This document shows, piece by piece, positions 12,301 to 27,000 of a stretch of DNA of 64,000 nucleotides. How positions within the stretch are numbered: the first letter of the stretch is position 1; every line of letters begins with the position of its first letter. The stretch is from Bolinopsis microptera. Taxonomy: Eukaryota; Ctenophora; Tentaculata; Lobata; Bolinopsidae. A program made the position numbers and the translations under genes. Below the pieces are notes generated by a model that did no database searches, was not told where the DNA came from, and worked only from the letters and a program-made list of their open reading frames with translations. The DNA lies in assembly GCF_026151205.1 (NCBI RefSeq), contig NC_087084.1, forward strand, positions 13,729,453 to 13,793,452. The letters run 5' to 3'.

Positions 12301-15300
12301 ATCGAACGTCCCTGATAGAAGATCATACGATGTATTTTATTCACAATTGTTTACACTATGTAATGTAAATACGAATTTAGAAGGATTTATTAAAGATGTG
12401 AAATCTCTTAAAATTGAATTATTCAGAAAAATCAGAATTCTTAAATAAATACATATGTAATGTTAAAAGTTCATAGAGGCTAAATATCCGTGTACACATA
12501 AGTTTTATGAGGTTTTAACAACTAACATTTTTATTTAATTGCCCTTTTCTGTAACATTTCTTTCTGTAAAATTAAAATTTTGAAAATTTGTTTTGATGAA
12601 GGAGCAAATTTGATATTTTACGCTTCTGAGTCATTCTCCAAATGTCGTATGTTTGGTTGTTATTTTGTTATTGTTATATTATGTTTATATTTGTTTTGAT
12701 TTATTATTATATTTGTTCTTTTGTTGTATCTTTGCATTAGTAATGTAATTTTGGTATTCAGTAATGTTTTAAATGTTTAGTAAATTTTGTTTTCGTAACT
12801 ATGTTTATTCAGAACGTTACAGAAGGAATTGATTTAATGTAGTTGGAGGAGTCCTAACTCTCCTCACGTCCGAAAATGGAGTTTCTCTTGTATCAAACAT
12901 GAATCACATTCTTGCTTATCATTTGATCCTGACTTATGATAACATTTATTTTTGGCAACTTTCCGATGAGTTGCAATTTCGTCTCTTGAGGGGCTCTGAA
13001 AGGAAATACAACTTGATATTGTGAAGACCTATTGGATATCTTAAGGCAGACTGGCGGTTTTTCAGGTATAATTGTGAAGTTTTACAGTTTAAGTTTTACA
13101 GTTTAATTTTTCATTCAATGATGGCATTATGCCCGTCTTCAGACTATTGTCTATTAGTAATGCACAAATTAGTCACATTTACATAAACTTTAGAACGTCT
13201 GTAGGGATATCATGGAAATCAGAGCGGTGATCTTATCTGTGATATGTCACATGATACTATCAGAATCAGCTGATCCGAAAAAGAAGACGACAGAACACAT
13301 TGGATGCTACAAACGTAACAGCTCAACGTTTGGATGGGAGGATTCAAGCGTCCTGATTAATGTTAACTTTACAACTGATGTGTATCGGGAATGTCAAAAA
13401 AAAGCAAGAGTGCAAGGTTCGTCAAACGTTAACATATATTTTTATTGTTTCGAATGAAGGTTAATTATAACATTCATTAGATAGTTCCGATGATCAGATC
13501 GAGCCAAATTTTATAGAATTGTGTTTGGCCATTAAAATTACGTTATTCCTGAAACAATGAGAGTTGTAGTTTCAAAGAGCTTCTCCCCCCCCCCCCCCCC
13601 CCCCCCCCCCCTTGGATCCGACTTACTCGACTTCGGCTCCAATGTCCTAGCAGATTTGTCTCTCAATCTGTCTATCCAGCATGAGCTTGTTTATCTCCTT
13701 GCTGTTGTCAAGCCCTGTGTCCCTCCACAAGATGTCTACGTAGGTGAGGTGTGGACTTCCCCTACGACGATGTCCGTGAAGAGGAAGCTGATGGGTCAAG
13801 AGCTCGTCATGTCCAGCGAGATGACCAGCTAGCCTCATTCTCCGCTCAGCTATCTTATCAGTTGCTCTAATGAGGTGTCCATCCGCTCTGACCAGTCTAT
13901 GTTAAGTGCCATTTTCGTATAACATCCATATAATATAATGTATTATTATATTATATATATATGTATACGCTTCGCGAGGGTTTGGCTGAGAGTCCATGAA
14001 TCAGAGCCACATAGAAGGACTCGGCTGTAGCCAGGAAGAGTCGTACCTTGACGCATACCAGACTTCCATATCATCTTCATCATGCCCGATTAATAAATTT
14101 TAACCTGTTTCAGAACACCATGTAGCTCAGTTTGAGTTCGACGAACATCAACAACTATCGATCAGGTGCAGACCTAAAACCAAAATCCACATATATGAAG
14201 CTCTGCTCTTCGATCTTACTCCCGAATGCTCAGGTAGGTTAATAAACATATTATTATTATAGCTATAAAAACAGTGTTACTGAGTTACGAATTCCTGTGC
14301 GTGATTTTTGTTTAATGAGGAGGTTTTCATTATCTTTCTCTAAAAGTAGAATTATACGCTCACTATCGCTCATTCATCTAACGATTCAGGTAAAGTAGTT
14401 GAAAACGTTACAACGTCAATTTACAACATGTGTTCCGCTGCGGAACAGTGTCAAATATACGACCTTATAGAAGCAGACTACAATGTTGCAGATGGCTGTT
14501 ATTACGAAAGGCTGAATATCACTTTTGGTTGTATGTACGACAGACAAATACTGATGATTATTCCCCAATTGAAGTCGTTGGATTTTTTAGCAGCATGTAC
14601 TCATCTTTTGTCGGTAGTAGTATTTGCATATTTATTCGGTGCAATAAGGAGGATGAGGAGACCACAAACCCACCAGCCGCAACTGGTGGCACCTACCCAC
14701 CACCCGCAACCGGTGTCACCTACTCACCAGCTGCAACCAGTGGCACCTACCCACCAGCCGCAACTGTTGGAGCTAGGATGTCTACCTTATCTGACCACTC
14801 ACCGCCAAGTTACAATGATGTTACTGACCTCCCACGGCTCACACCGCCAAGTTACAATGATGTCACCACAAGTGGTGGAGGAACTACTCTACCAATGACG
14901 GCTGGTTTGCAAAAACATCCTCATCAGTAAACAAGATCAACTAGTGTTGACCCAGTTAAATAGATGACTTACCTCATCAAATTGGAGGTGATAAAAACAG
15001 TTACGGAGTACGGACTAACGGACTTAATTAAATACTGTACTAACAACATAATAAGTTAATGTTTTATTATTATTAAGCTAATATTAATATTAAGTTATTA
15101 TTAATAATTAACAAGCACCATGAGAGTAGATGTAGTTGAGTATTTTGATGTGAGTTGAGAGTGCTAGATCTATAATCTCAGTGCTGCTGTCTCGGCCTGT
15201 TATCAGTATCCACAGCACTTGGAGCACTCCTTCCTTATCGTCCTCTGCCAGTCTGACATTTGTTTAACAAAATTTGTTAACAAACTCGACGTGTTGCATC

Positions 15301-18300
15301 AGAAAGTGCAAATTGAAATAATATTTATTAGAAACAGTACATCAAATAACGGAGTAGTTCGCTGTTTATTAGTCTCATGATTGAAATACCGATATCTGGA
15401 TATTATCCGGTTGGAAGAGACAAGGACACGTGAAACAAGGAAGTTAGGAGTAAGGGCAAATTTTTTCTTTTTTTCGGCGTCAACGCCATCTTCAGGCTCA
15501 AATTATTTGTTATATAGTAGTGTTGAAAGTATTAAAACTTTTAATACTTTCAACACTACTATATAACAAATAATTTGAGCCTGAAGATGGCGTTGACGCC
15601 GAAAAAAAGAAAAAATTTGCCCTTACTCCTAACTTCCTTGTTTCACTTGTCCTTGTCTCTTCCAACCGGATAATATCCAGATATCAGAAACAGTACCAAT
15701 AGTAGATAAAATGAGGGCTCCCGTTCATCACCTTTACAATATCGTGGATCTATTCTAATTGTGTAAATTAAAATTTGCGATATTATGCACTATCGAAATA
15801 AAAATTTTAAAAGGATCAAAATCCCTGTCTTTATAGCAACTCATTGCAGAACACAAGTCAGAAAGATTTAATACCATGACAAATCCAAAGGTCATGTGCT
15901 CGTATGGTCGAGTTATGATCATTATTCAGTTTGGAAAGAGAAAACACAACCATGTTCTCAAGTATTATTCCTTGAAATATACATAGTTATTTTTGATGAC
16001 ACATTATTTTACTATTGAATTTCATTGCATTGATTTAAATAAATTACATTATTATCTTGAGACTTTAACCCCCATACCAAACCTTTGCAACATCACATCT
16101 CCGGCCCCAAATTATAATTAAAAGTCCATCATTTCGGCCAGGCTTATCTCTGTAAAGAGGTCTGACATTCTGCGCCAAATAACACAAACTTGTTTATAAT
16201 TACCTAACGTCAAGGATTAGAAAGTGAGAGATGAGAAAGTGAGATTCCAAAATTGATCACTTGTACAATCTCACATCTATTCACAATTGTTTAGACTATG
16301 TGATGTAAAGTTCATAGAGGCTAAACATCCGTGTACATATAAGTTTGGGAGGTTTTAATATCTAACATTTTTATTTAATTGCACTTTTCTGTAACATTTA
16401 TTTCTGTAAAAATATTTTTTTCCGTTAAATTAAAATTTTGAAAATTTGTTTTGATGAAGGAGCAAATTTGTTATTTTACGCTTCTGAGTCATTCTTCAAA
16501 AATCGTATGTTTTGTTGTTATTTTGTTATTTTGCTATTAAATGTTATATTATGTTGATATTTGTTTTGATTTATTACTATTTTTTCTTTTGTTGTATCTT
16601 TGCATTAGTATGTAATATAATATTGGTGTTTAGTAAATTTTGTTTTCGTAACTATGTTTATTCAGAATGTTTATTCAGAATCACATTCTTGCTTCTTATT
16701 TGATCCTGACATATGGTTAGATTTATTTTAGGCAACTTTCCAATGAGTTGCAATTTCGTCTCTTAAGGGGCTCTGAAAGGAAATAAAACTTGACATTGTG
16801 AAGACCTATTGGATATCTTAAGCCTGCCAGTATAGTTGTGAAGTTTTAAAGTTCAAAATTAAATAACTTAAAATCTTTTAGATGTTAATTTTTCATTCAA
16901 TGATGGCATTATGCCAGTCTTCGGACTATTGTATATTAGTAATGCACAAATCAGTCACCTAAACATGAATTTTAGAGCGTCTGTAGGGATTTCATGGAAA
17001 TCAGAGCAGCGATCTTATCTGTGATATGTCACATGGTTCTATCAAAATCAGCTGATCCGAAGAAGAAGACGACAGAATATATCGGATGTTACAAACATAA
17101 CATCACAACGTTTAGATGGGAGAATACAAGCGTCGAGATTAATGTTAACTTTACAACCGATCGCGATGTATATCAGGAATGTCAAAGCAAAGCAAGAGTG
17201 CAAAGTTCGTCGAACATTTACACATGATATTTTATTTTATTTATAGATTTATTCGCTTTTTCGTTCAATCATGTGTTTGATTACCTTACAAGCTTACACT
17301 CTACCACTGTGTGATTTTCTACAGTAATACCCCGATTTAGGGGTAAAATCCGCGATAAATCGGGGTTTTGATGTTGTTGATTGTTGAGCCCTATTTGGGG
17401 GAAGGAAATGCCCCCCCCCCCCCCGGCACCCTTATTCCTTAAGAACTCATTTTCGGATCATCTCTGCCCGATTAATAAATTTTTAACCTGTTTCAGAACA
17501 CCATGTAGCTCAGTTTGAGTTCGAAGAAAAGCAACAACTATCGATCAGGTGCAAACCTGAAACCAAGATCCACATATATGAAGCTCTGCTCTTCGATCTT
17601 ATTCCCGAATGCTCTGGTAGGTTAATAAACATATTATTATTATAATTATAAACAGTGTTACGGAGTTACGAATTCCTGTACGTTATTTGTGTTTAATGAG
17701 GAGGTCTTCATTATCTTTGACTAAAAGTAGAATTATATGCTCATTATTACTCATTCATTTAACGATCCAGGTAAAGAAATTGAAAACGTTACAACGTCAA
17801 TTTACAACATGTGTTCCGCTGCGGAACAGTGTCAAATATACGACCGTATACAAGCAGACTACAATGTTGCAGATGGCTGTTATTACGAAAGGCTGAATAT
17901 TACTTTTGGTTGTATGTACGACAGATTGATCAAGTTAACTAGATTGACCAGAAGTTCTGATGATAGCGAATATCATTTATTTTTAGCTATATTTTTAACC
18001 TTTTTATTTGGTTTTCTTGGGTTGTTTTGTTGGTTCTGGATATACTGTATATGCTGGAAGGGCTGTTATAAGGGCAGGGAGGACAGGGAGGCCACCAACT
18101 CACCAACCACAATCAGTGGTACATACTCACCACCTGCAACCGGTGGCACCTACCCTCCAGCCGCAACCAAGGGTCGATTGAATCCTCGGCCACGGCCTCA
18201 TCGAGGAATATCGATTTCCTCGGCCCCATTACCTGCAACCGGAGGTACCCACTCATCACCTGCAACCGGAGGTACCCACTCATCACCTGCAACCGGAAGT

Positions 18301-21022
18301 ACCCACTCATCACCTGCAACCGGAGGTACCCACTCATCACCTGCAACCGGAGGTACCCACTCAGCACCTGCAACTGGAGGTACCCACCCATCACCTGCAA
18401 CCGGAGGTACCCACTCATCACCTGCAACCGGAGGTACCCACTCATCACCTGCAACTGGAAGTTCCTACCCACCAGCCGCAACCAGTGGCACTTACCCACC
18501 TGCCGCAACCGGTGTCACCTACTCACCAGCTGCAACCAGTGGCACCTACCCACCAGCCGCAACTGTTGGAGCTAGGATGTCTACCTTATCTGACCACTCA
18601 CCGCCAAGTTACAATGATGTTACTGACCTCCCACGGCTCCCACCGCCAAGTTACAATGATGTCACCACAAGTGGTGGAGAAACTACTCTACCAATGACGG
18701 CTGGTTTGCAAAAACCTCCTCATCAGTAAACAAGATCAACTAGTGTTGACCCAGTTAAATAGATGACTTACCTCACCAAATTGGAGGTGATAGAAAACAG
18801 TTACGGAGTACGGACTAACGGACTTAATTAAATACTGTACTAACAACATAAAATTTAATTTTTTATTATTATTAAGCTAATATTAATATTAAGTTATTAT
18901 TGATAATTAACAAGCACCATGAGAGTAGATGTAGTTGAGTATTTTGATGTGAGTTGAGAGTGCTAGATCTATAATCTCAGTGCTGCTGTCTCGGCCTGTT
19001 ATCAGTATCCACAGCACTTGGAGCACCTTGTCAGAGATTACTCCTTCCTTATCGTCCTCTGCCAGTCTGACATTTGTTTCACAAAATTTGTACACAAACT
19101 CGACGTGTTGCATCAGAAAGTGCAAATTGAAATAATATTTATTGGAAACAGTACAAATAATAGATAAAATGAAGGCTCCCGTTCATCACCTTTACAATAT
19201 CGTGGATCTATTCTTAATGTGTAAATTAAAATTTGCTATATTATGCACTGTCGAAATAAAGATTTTAAAAGGATAAGAATCCCTGTTTTTATATTAACTC
19301 TCTCATTGCAGAACACAAGTCAGAAATATTTAATACCATGACAAATCCAAAGGTCATGTGTTCGTATGGTCGAGTTATGATCATTATTCAGTTTGGAAAG
19401 AGAAATTGTAATCAAGGTACGTAACCAAATGATACACAACCATGTTCTCAAGTATTATTCTCTGCAACATATTATATAGTTATTTTTGATGACACATTAT
19501 TTGACTATTAAATTTCATTGCATTGATTTAACTGTCCGCTAAATAAATTACATTATTATCTTGAGACTTTAACCCCCATATCAAACCTTTGCAACATCAC
19601 ATCTCCGGCCCCAAATTATAATTAAATGTCCATAATTTCCGCCAGGCTTATCTCTGTTTAGAGGTCTGACATTCTGCGCCAAATAAAATAAACTTGTTTA
19701 TAATTACCTAACGTCAAGGATTAGAAAGTGAGGGATGAAAAAGTGAGATTCCAAAATGTATCGCTTACAATCTCACATCTATTCACAATTGCTTAGACTA
19801 TGTAATGTAAATACGAATTTAGAAGGATTTATTAAAGATGTGAAATCTATTAAAATTAAATCATTGTATCAAAATTTTAATAATGATGTCTTAAATAAAT
19901 ATGTTAAAAAGTTCATAGAGGCTAAACATCCGTGTACATATAAGTTTTGGGAGGTTTTAAAAACTAACATTTTTATCTAATTGCCCTTTTCTGTAACATT
20001 TCTTTCTGTAAAAATATTTTTTTCTGTAAAATTAAAATTTTGAAAATTTGTTTTGATGAAGGAGCAAATTTGATATTTTACGCTTCTGAGTCATTCTTCA
20101 AATATCGTATGTTTTGTTGTTATTTTGTTATTTTGCTATTATGTTATATATGTTGATATTTGTTGATTTATTATTATTTGTTCTTTTGTTGTATCTTTGC
20201 ATTAGTATGTAATATAATTTTGGTGTTTAGTAAATTTTGTTTTCGTAGCTATGTTTATTCAGGACGTTACAGAAGGAATTGATTTAATGTAGTTGGAGGA
20301 GTCCTAACTCTCCTCACGTCTGAAAATGGCGTTTCCCTTGTATCAAAAATGAATCACATTCTTGCTTCTCATTTGATCCTGACTTATGATTAGATTTATT
20401 TTAGGCAACTTTCCAATGAGTTGCAATTTCGTCTATTACGGGGCTCTGAAAGGAAATAAAACTTGACATCGTTAAGCCTGCCAGTATAGTTGTGAAGTTT
20501 TAAAGTTTAAAATTAAATAACTTAAAATCTTTTAGATGTTAATTTTTTCATTCAATGATGGCATTATGCCAGTCTTCAGACTATTGTCTATTAGTAATGC
20601 ACAAATTAGTCACATTAACATAAACTTTAGAACGTCTGTAGGGATATCATGGAAATCAGAGCGGTGATCTTATCTGTGATATGTCACATGATACTATCAG
20701 AATCAGCTGATCCAAAAAAGAAGACGACAGAACACATTGGATGCTACAAACGTAACAGCACAACGTTTGGATGGGAGGATTTAAGCGTCCTGATTAATGT
20801 TAACTTTACAACTGATGTGTATCGGGAATGTCAAAAAAAAGCAAGAGTGCAAGGTTCGTCAAAAGTTAACACATATTTTTATTGTTTCGAATGAAGGTTA
20901 ATTATAACATTCATTAGATAGTTCCGATGATCAGATCGAGCCAAATTTTATAGAATTGTGTTTGGCCATTCAAATTACGTTTGTCCTGAAACAATGAGAG
21001 TTGTAGCTTCTCAGAGCTTCTC

Positions 21023-21053
<31 letters not shown>

Positions 21054-24000
21054 GGATCCGACTTACTCGACTTCGGCTTCAATGTCCAAGCAGATTGTCT
21101 GTCCAGCATGAGCTTGTTTATCTCCTTGCTGTCGTAAAGCCCTGTGTCCCTCCACAAGATGTCTACATAGGTGAGGTGTGGACTTCCCCTACGACTATGT
21201 CCGTGAAGAGGAAGCTGATGGGTCAAGAGCTCGTCATGTCCGGCGAGATGACCAGCTAGCCTCATTTTCCGCTCAGCTATCTTATCAGTTGCTCTAATGA
21301 GGTGTCCATCCGCTCTGACCAGTCTATGTTAAGTGCCATTTTCGTATAACATCCATATAATATAATGTATCATTATATTATATTATATATGTATACGCTT
21401 CGCGAGGGTCTGGCTGAGAGTCCATGTATCAGAGCCATATAGAAGGACTCGGCTGTAGCCAAGAAGAGTCGTACCTTGACGCATACCAGACTTCCATATC
21501 ATCTTCATCTGGTGGCAGCCCGCCCAAGCCTTAGCTGACCCTTAAGACTTTGAGAACTCATTTTTGGAGCATCTCTGCCCGATTAATAAATTTTAACCTG
21601 TTTCAGAACACCATGTAGCTCAGTTTGAGTTCGACGAACATCAACAACTATCGATCAGGTGCAGACCTAAAACCAAGATCCACATATATGAAGCTCTGCT
21701 CTTCGATCTTACTCCCGAATGCTCTGGTAGGTTAATAAACATATTATTATTATAGTTATAAACAGAGTTACTGAGTTACGAATTCCTGTCCGTGATTTTT
21801 GTTTAATGAGGAGGTCTTCATTATCTTTCTCTAAAAGTATAATTATACACTCATTATCGCTCAGTCATCTAACAATTCAGGTAAAGAAATTGAAAATGTT
21901 ACGAAATCAATTTACAACATGTGTTCCGCTGCGGAACAGTGTCAAATATACGACCTTACAGAAACAGACTACAATGTTGCAGATGGCTGTTACTACGAAA
22001 GGCTGAATATTACTTTTGGTTGTATGAACGATAGATTGATCAAGTTAACTAGATTGACCAGAAATACTGATGATACAAATCCATTTATATTACATTTTGT
22101 TATAATATTAGGAACGTGCGGTCCTTTTTTGGCGGTATTATGTTGTATTTGCACAATTTATTGGTGCAATAGGGAGGATGAGGAGGTATGTTGTGGATGC
22201 TGTTATTGGTGCAATATAGGTAGGATGAGGAGGTATGTTGTGGAGGTATGTTGTGAATGCACATGTTATTGGTGCAATAAGGATCAGGAGGACACCAACT
22301 CAACAGCTGCAACCAGTGGCACCTGGAGCACCAACTCATATCCATTACCTGCAACCGGTGGTACCTACCCATCACCTGCAACCGGAGGTACTTATTCATC
22401 ACCTGCAACCGGTAGCACATATCCACCTACCGCAACCGGTGGAATCTACCAACCACACGGAACCGTTGGAGCTAGGATATCTACCTTATCTGACCACTCT
22501 CCGCCAAGTTACAATGATGTCACCGATCTCCAACGGCTCCCACCGCCAAGTTACAATGATGTCACCACAAGTGGTGGAGAAACTACTCTACCAATGACGG
22601 CTGGTTTGCAAAAACATCCTCATCAGTAAACAAGATCAACTAGTGTTGACCCAGTTAAATAGATGACTTACCTCACCAAATTGAAGGTGATAGAAAACAG
22701 TTACGGAGTACGGACTAACGGACTTAATTAAATACTGTACTAACAACATAATAAGTTAATGTTTTATTATTATTAAGCTAATATTAATATTAAGTTATTA
22801 TCAATAATTAACAAGCACCATGAGAGTAGATATAGTTGAGTATTTTGATGTGAGTTGAGAGTGCTAGATCTATAATCTCAGTGCTGCTGTCTCGGCCTGT
22901 TATCAGTATCCACAGCACTTGGAGCACTTTGTCAGAGATTACTCCTTCCTTATTGTCCTCTGCCAGTCTGACATTTGTTTTAAAAAATTTGTACACAAAC
23001 TCGACGTGTTGCATCAGAAAGTGCAAATTGAAATAATATTTATTGGAAACAGTACAAATAGTAGATAAAATGAAGGCTCCCGTTCTTTACAATATCGTGG
23101 ATCTATTCTAATTGTGTAAATTAAAATTTGCTATATTATGCACTGTCGAAATAAAGATTTTAAAAGGATCAAAATCCCTGTCTTTATAGCAACTCATTGC
23201 AGAACACAAGTCAGAAAGATTTAATACCATGACAAATCCAAAGGTCATGACGTGTTTGTATGGTCAAGTTATGATCAATATTCAGTTTGGAAAGAGAAAT
23301 TGTAATCAAGGTACGTAACTAAATATTACACAACCATGTTCTCAAGTATTATTCTCTGCAACATACATAGTTATAATTTTTGATGACACATTATTTGACT
23401 ATTGAATTTCATTGCATTGATTTAACTGTCCGCTTAATAAATTACATTATTATCTTGAGACTTTAACCCCCATACCAAACCTTTGCAACATCACATCTCC
23501 GGCCCCAAATTATAATTAAATGTCCATAATTTCCGCCAGGCTTATCTCTGTTTAGAGGTCTGACATTCTGCGCCAAATAAAATAAACTTGTTTATAATTA
23601 CCTAACGTCAAGGATTAGAAAGTGATGGATGAAAAAGTGAGATTCCAAAATGTATCGCTTACAATCTCACATCTATTCACAATTGCTTAGACTATGTAAT
23701 GTAAATACGAATTTAGAAGGATTTATTAAAGATGTGAAATCTATTAAAATTAAATCATTGTATCAGAATTTTAATAATGATGTCTTAGATAAATATGTTA
23801 AAAAGTTCATCTAGAGTAGGAACCGACCGGAAATCCGGCTGAATCCGGATCCGGCCGGATATCCGGCTTCAAAATCCGGTTCCGGCTCCGGCTCCGGCTG
23901 GAAAAAAATTTGCCGGATTTTTGCCGGATTTCAGGTTTTTTTACCGAAAAAGAAATCTAAAAAAATCAAAAAAAAATTTCGGCTAATAATAAACAGGGTA

Positions 24001-27000
24001 GCCTGAACCGTGGAAAAAAGTGGTTTTCAGAAAAACTTAGAAAAAATTTTGACTTAGAAAATTTCGGTCCGAGTCGTTCTCGAGACGTACCTCCTGTATC
24101 GATAGCTCCCGCTTCCGAGCTCATGTTGCTAAGGGGAGGCCTGCCTTCCAGAGATCGAATTACCGGGGGAAACCTCGAGTCCAGAATTATGTATCGAGGG
24201 GTAGGTGCGGACTTCGAAAAACCGAAAAAATATGTTCGGCTAATAATGAACAGGGTAGCCTGAATCGTGGAAAAAAGTGGTTTTCAGAAAAACTTAGAAA
24301 AAATTTTGACTTAGAAAATTTCGGTCCGAGTCGTTCTCGAGACGTACCTCCTTTATCGGGAGCTCCCGCTTCCGAGCTCATGTTGCTAAGGGGAGGCCTG
24401 CCTTCCGAGATCGAATTACCGGGGGAAACCTCGAGTCCAGAATTATGTATCGAGGGGTAGGTGCGGACTAAGAAAAACCGAATAAATATTTTCGGCCACC
24501 TCCCTGGGCTAGCCCCCGGCTATAAGCGCAACCTTGGCAGTATTAAATTAGAGGAAAACTGAACCTTATTACGAACAGTAGCTCTAGTACTGATATATGC
24601 TTGCATGCGAATCAGGGTACAGTTGTGCTTCTGATTGTGACGAAATATGAAGGTCACGTGTTCAGGGTAGCTACCGGCTACGTAATTAGCTCATTACTGC
24701 AATCACGTGACTCAGCTCTAGACGCCAGACGGTGATTAGTACTGTACTAGACAGTGCCTGCTTGCGAACAACCCTATTAAGCACCGCTCGTTGTAAGTCA
24801 CGTGATACAATGATACTCAGACCTGCATGACGAAAAGGGAATTCGCACAAACGCGCTCAATCAGGGGTCTGGCAGCATATGCCAATTAGATATCATTTCT
24901 GATAATTACTCGTCTAGTGTCGTGACTCGTGTCTACTCTTGTTATATTTTGTCTGCTACGTACTGCTTGTGTAAACAATGTCTAGTACTAGTAGTAAATC
25001 TAAAACATCGTCCGTCTGGTTGTTCTACTCAGAAGAAAATGGGACCCCTTATGCAAGCTGCAAGAAGTGCTCGATAAAGATTAAGCGTGGAAATACTATT
25101 AAGAAATTTTAATGAACTTGCTGCATGCCTATCATAATTATGACTTTTATTTGGTTGAAAATTGAACTTAGCTAAAAATTAATCGAAAATATAGGTCGGG
25201 CGCGAAAACTGTTAGTTAGACACTATTTTATTGTGTAATTCCACATGATAATGACAAAAGTATAAAAAATAAGAATATAAATTAAAATTTTCCGGCAAGA
25301 TCCGGCAAAATCCGGCAAGATCCGGCTGCCTTATATTTGACTCTGAAACCACCGGTTCCGGTCCGGCAAAATCCGGCTTGCCGGATTTGAGATTGAAATC
25401 CGGCAAGATCCGGTCCGGCAGCCAAAACCCCAATCCGGTCGGTTCCTAATCTAGAGGCTAAACATCCGTGTACATATAAGTTTTGGGAGGTTTTAAAAAC
25501 TAACATTTTTATCTAATTGCCCTTTTCTGTAACATTTCTTTCTGTAAAAATATTTTTTTCTGTAAAATTAAAATTTTGAAAATTTGTTTTGATGAAGGAG
25601 CAAATTTGATATTCTACGCTTCTGAGTCATTCTTCAAATATCGTATGTTTTGTTGTTATTTTGTTATTTTGCTATTATGTTAATATTTGTTTTGATTTAT
25701 TATTATTTGTTCTTTTGTTGTATCTTTGCATTAGTATGTAATATAATTTTGGTGTTTAGTAAATTTTGTTTTCGTAGCTATGTTTATTCAGGAAATTACA
25801 GAAGGAATTGATTTAATGTAGTTGGAGGAGTCCTAACTCTCCTCACGTCTGAAAATGGCGTTTCCCTTGTATCAAAAATGAATCACATTTTTGCTTCTCA
25901 TTTGATCCTGACTTATGATTAGATTTATTTTAGAGTTTTAGGCAACTTTCCAATGAGTTGCAATTTCGTCTATTACGGGGCTCTGAAAGGAAATAAAACT
26001 TGACATCGTTAAGCCTGCCAGTATAGTTGTGAAGTTTTAAAGTTTAAAATTAAATAACTTAAAATCTTTTAGATGTTAATTTTTTCATTCAATGATGGCA
26101 TTATGCCCGTCTTCGGACTATTGTCTATTAGTAATGCACAAATCAGTCACCTATACATGAATTTTAGAGCGTCTGTAGGGATATCATGGAAATCAGAGCA
26201 GCGATCTTATCTGTGATATGTCACATGATTCTATCAAAATCAGCTGATCCGAAGAAGAAGACGACAGAATACATCGGATGTTACAAACATAACAGCACAA
26301 CGTTTAGATGGGAGAATACAAGCGTCGTGATTAATGTTAACTTTACAACCGATGTATATCAGGAATGTCAAAGCAAAGCAAGAGTACAAGGTTCGTCGAA
26401 CATTTACACATATTTTATTTTATTTATAGATTTATTCGCTTTTTCGTTAAATCATGTGTTTTGATTACTCTACACTCTACCGCTGTGTGATTTTCTACAG
26501 TAATACCCCGATTTAAAGGTAAAATCCGGGATAAATCGGGGTTTTAATTGTTTACAATATATATGTTGATTGTTGAGCCCTATTTGGGGGAAGGAAATAC
26601 CCCCCTGGCCCCCCCCCCGGCACCCTTATTCCTTAAGAACTCATTTTTGGATCATCTCTGCCCGATTAATAAGTTTGTAACCTGTTTCAGAACACCATGT
26701 AGCTCAGTTTGAGTTCGAAGAACATCAACAACTATCGATCAGGTGCAAACCTGAAACTAAGATCCACATATATGAAGCTCTGCTCTTCGATCTTACTCCC
26801 GAATGCTCTGGTAGGTTTATAAACATATTTATATGTTTATAAAGAGTGTTACCGAGTTACGATTTCCTTTGGATTTCATTTTTTTAGTGTGCAGGTCTTC
26901 ATTATCTTTCTTTAAAATTAGAATTATACTCCAATCTGATTTAATTATGAATTCAGGTAAAGAAATTGAAAACGTTACGAAATCAATTTACAACATGTGT

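Noticed and set aside
18907-19125. Independent 72-codon minus-strand genes in each spacer
   Set aside because: These are copies of USP9X exon 12 with flanking intron; the apparent start and stop lie outside the splice sites.
24187-24381. Short minus-strand frames inside the hAT element
   Set aside because: They lie in the internal direct repeat and show no transposase motifs.
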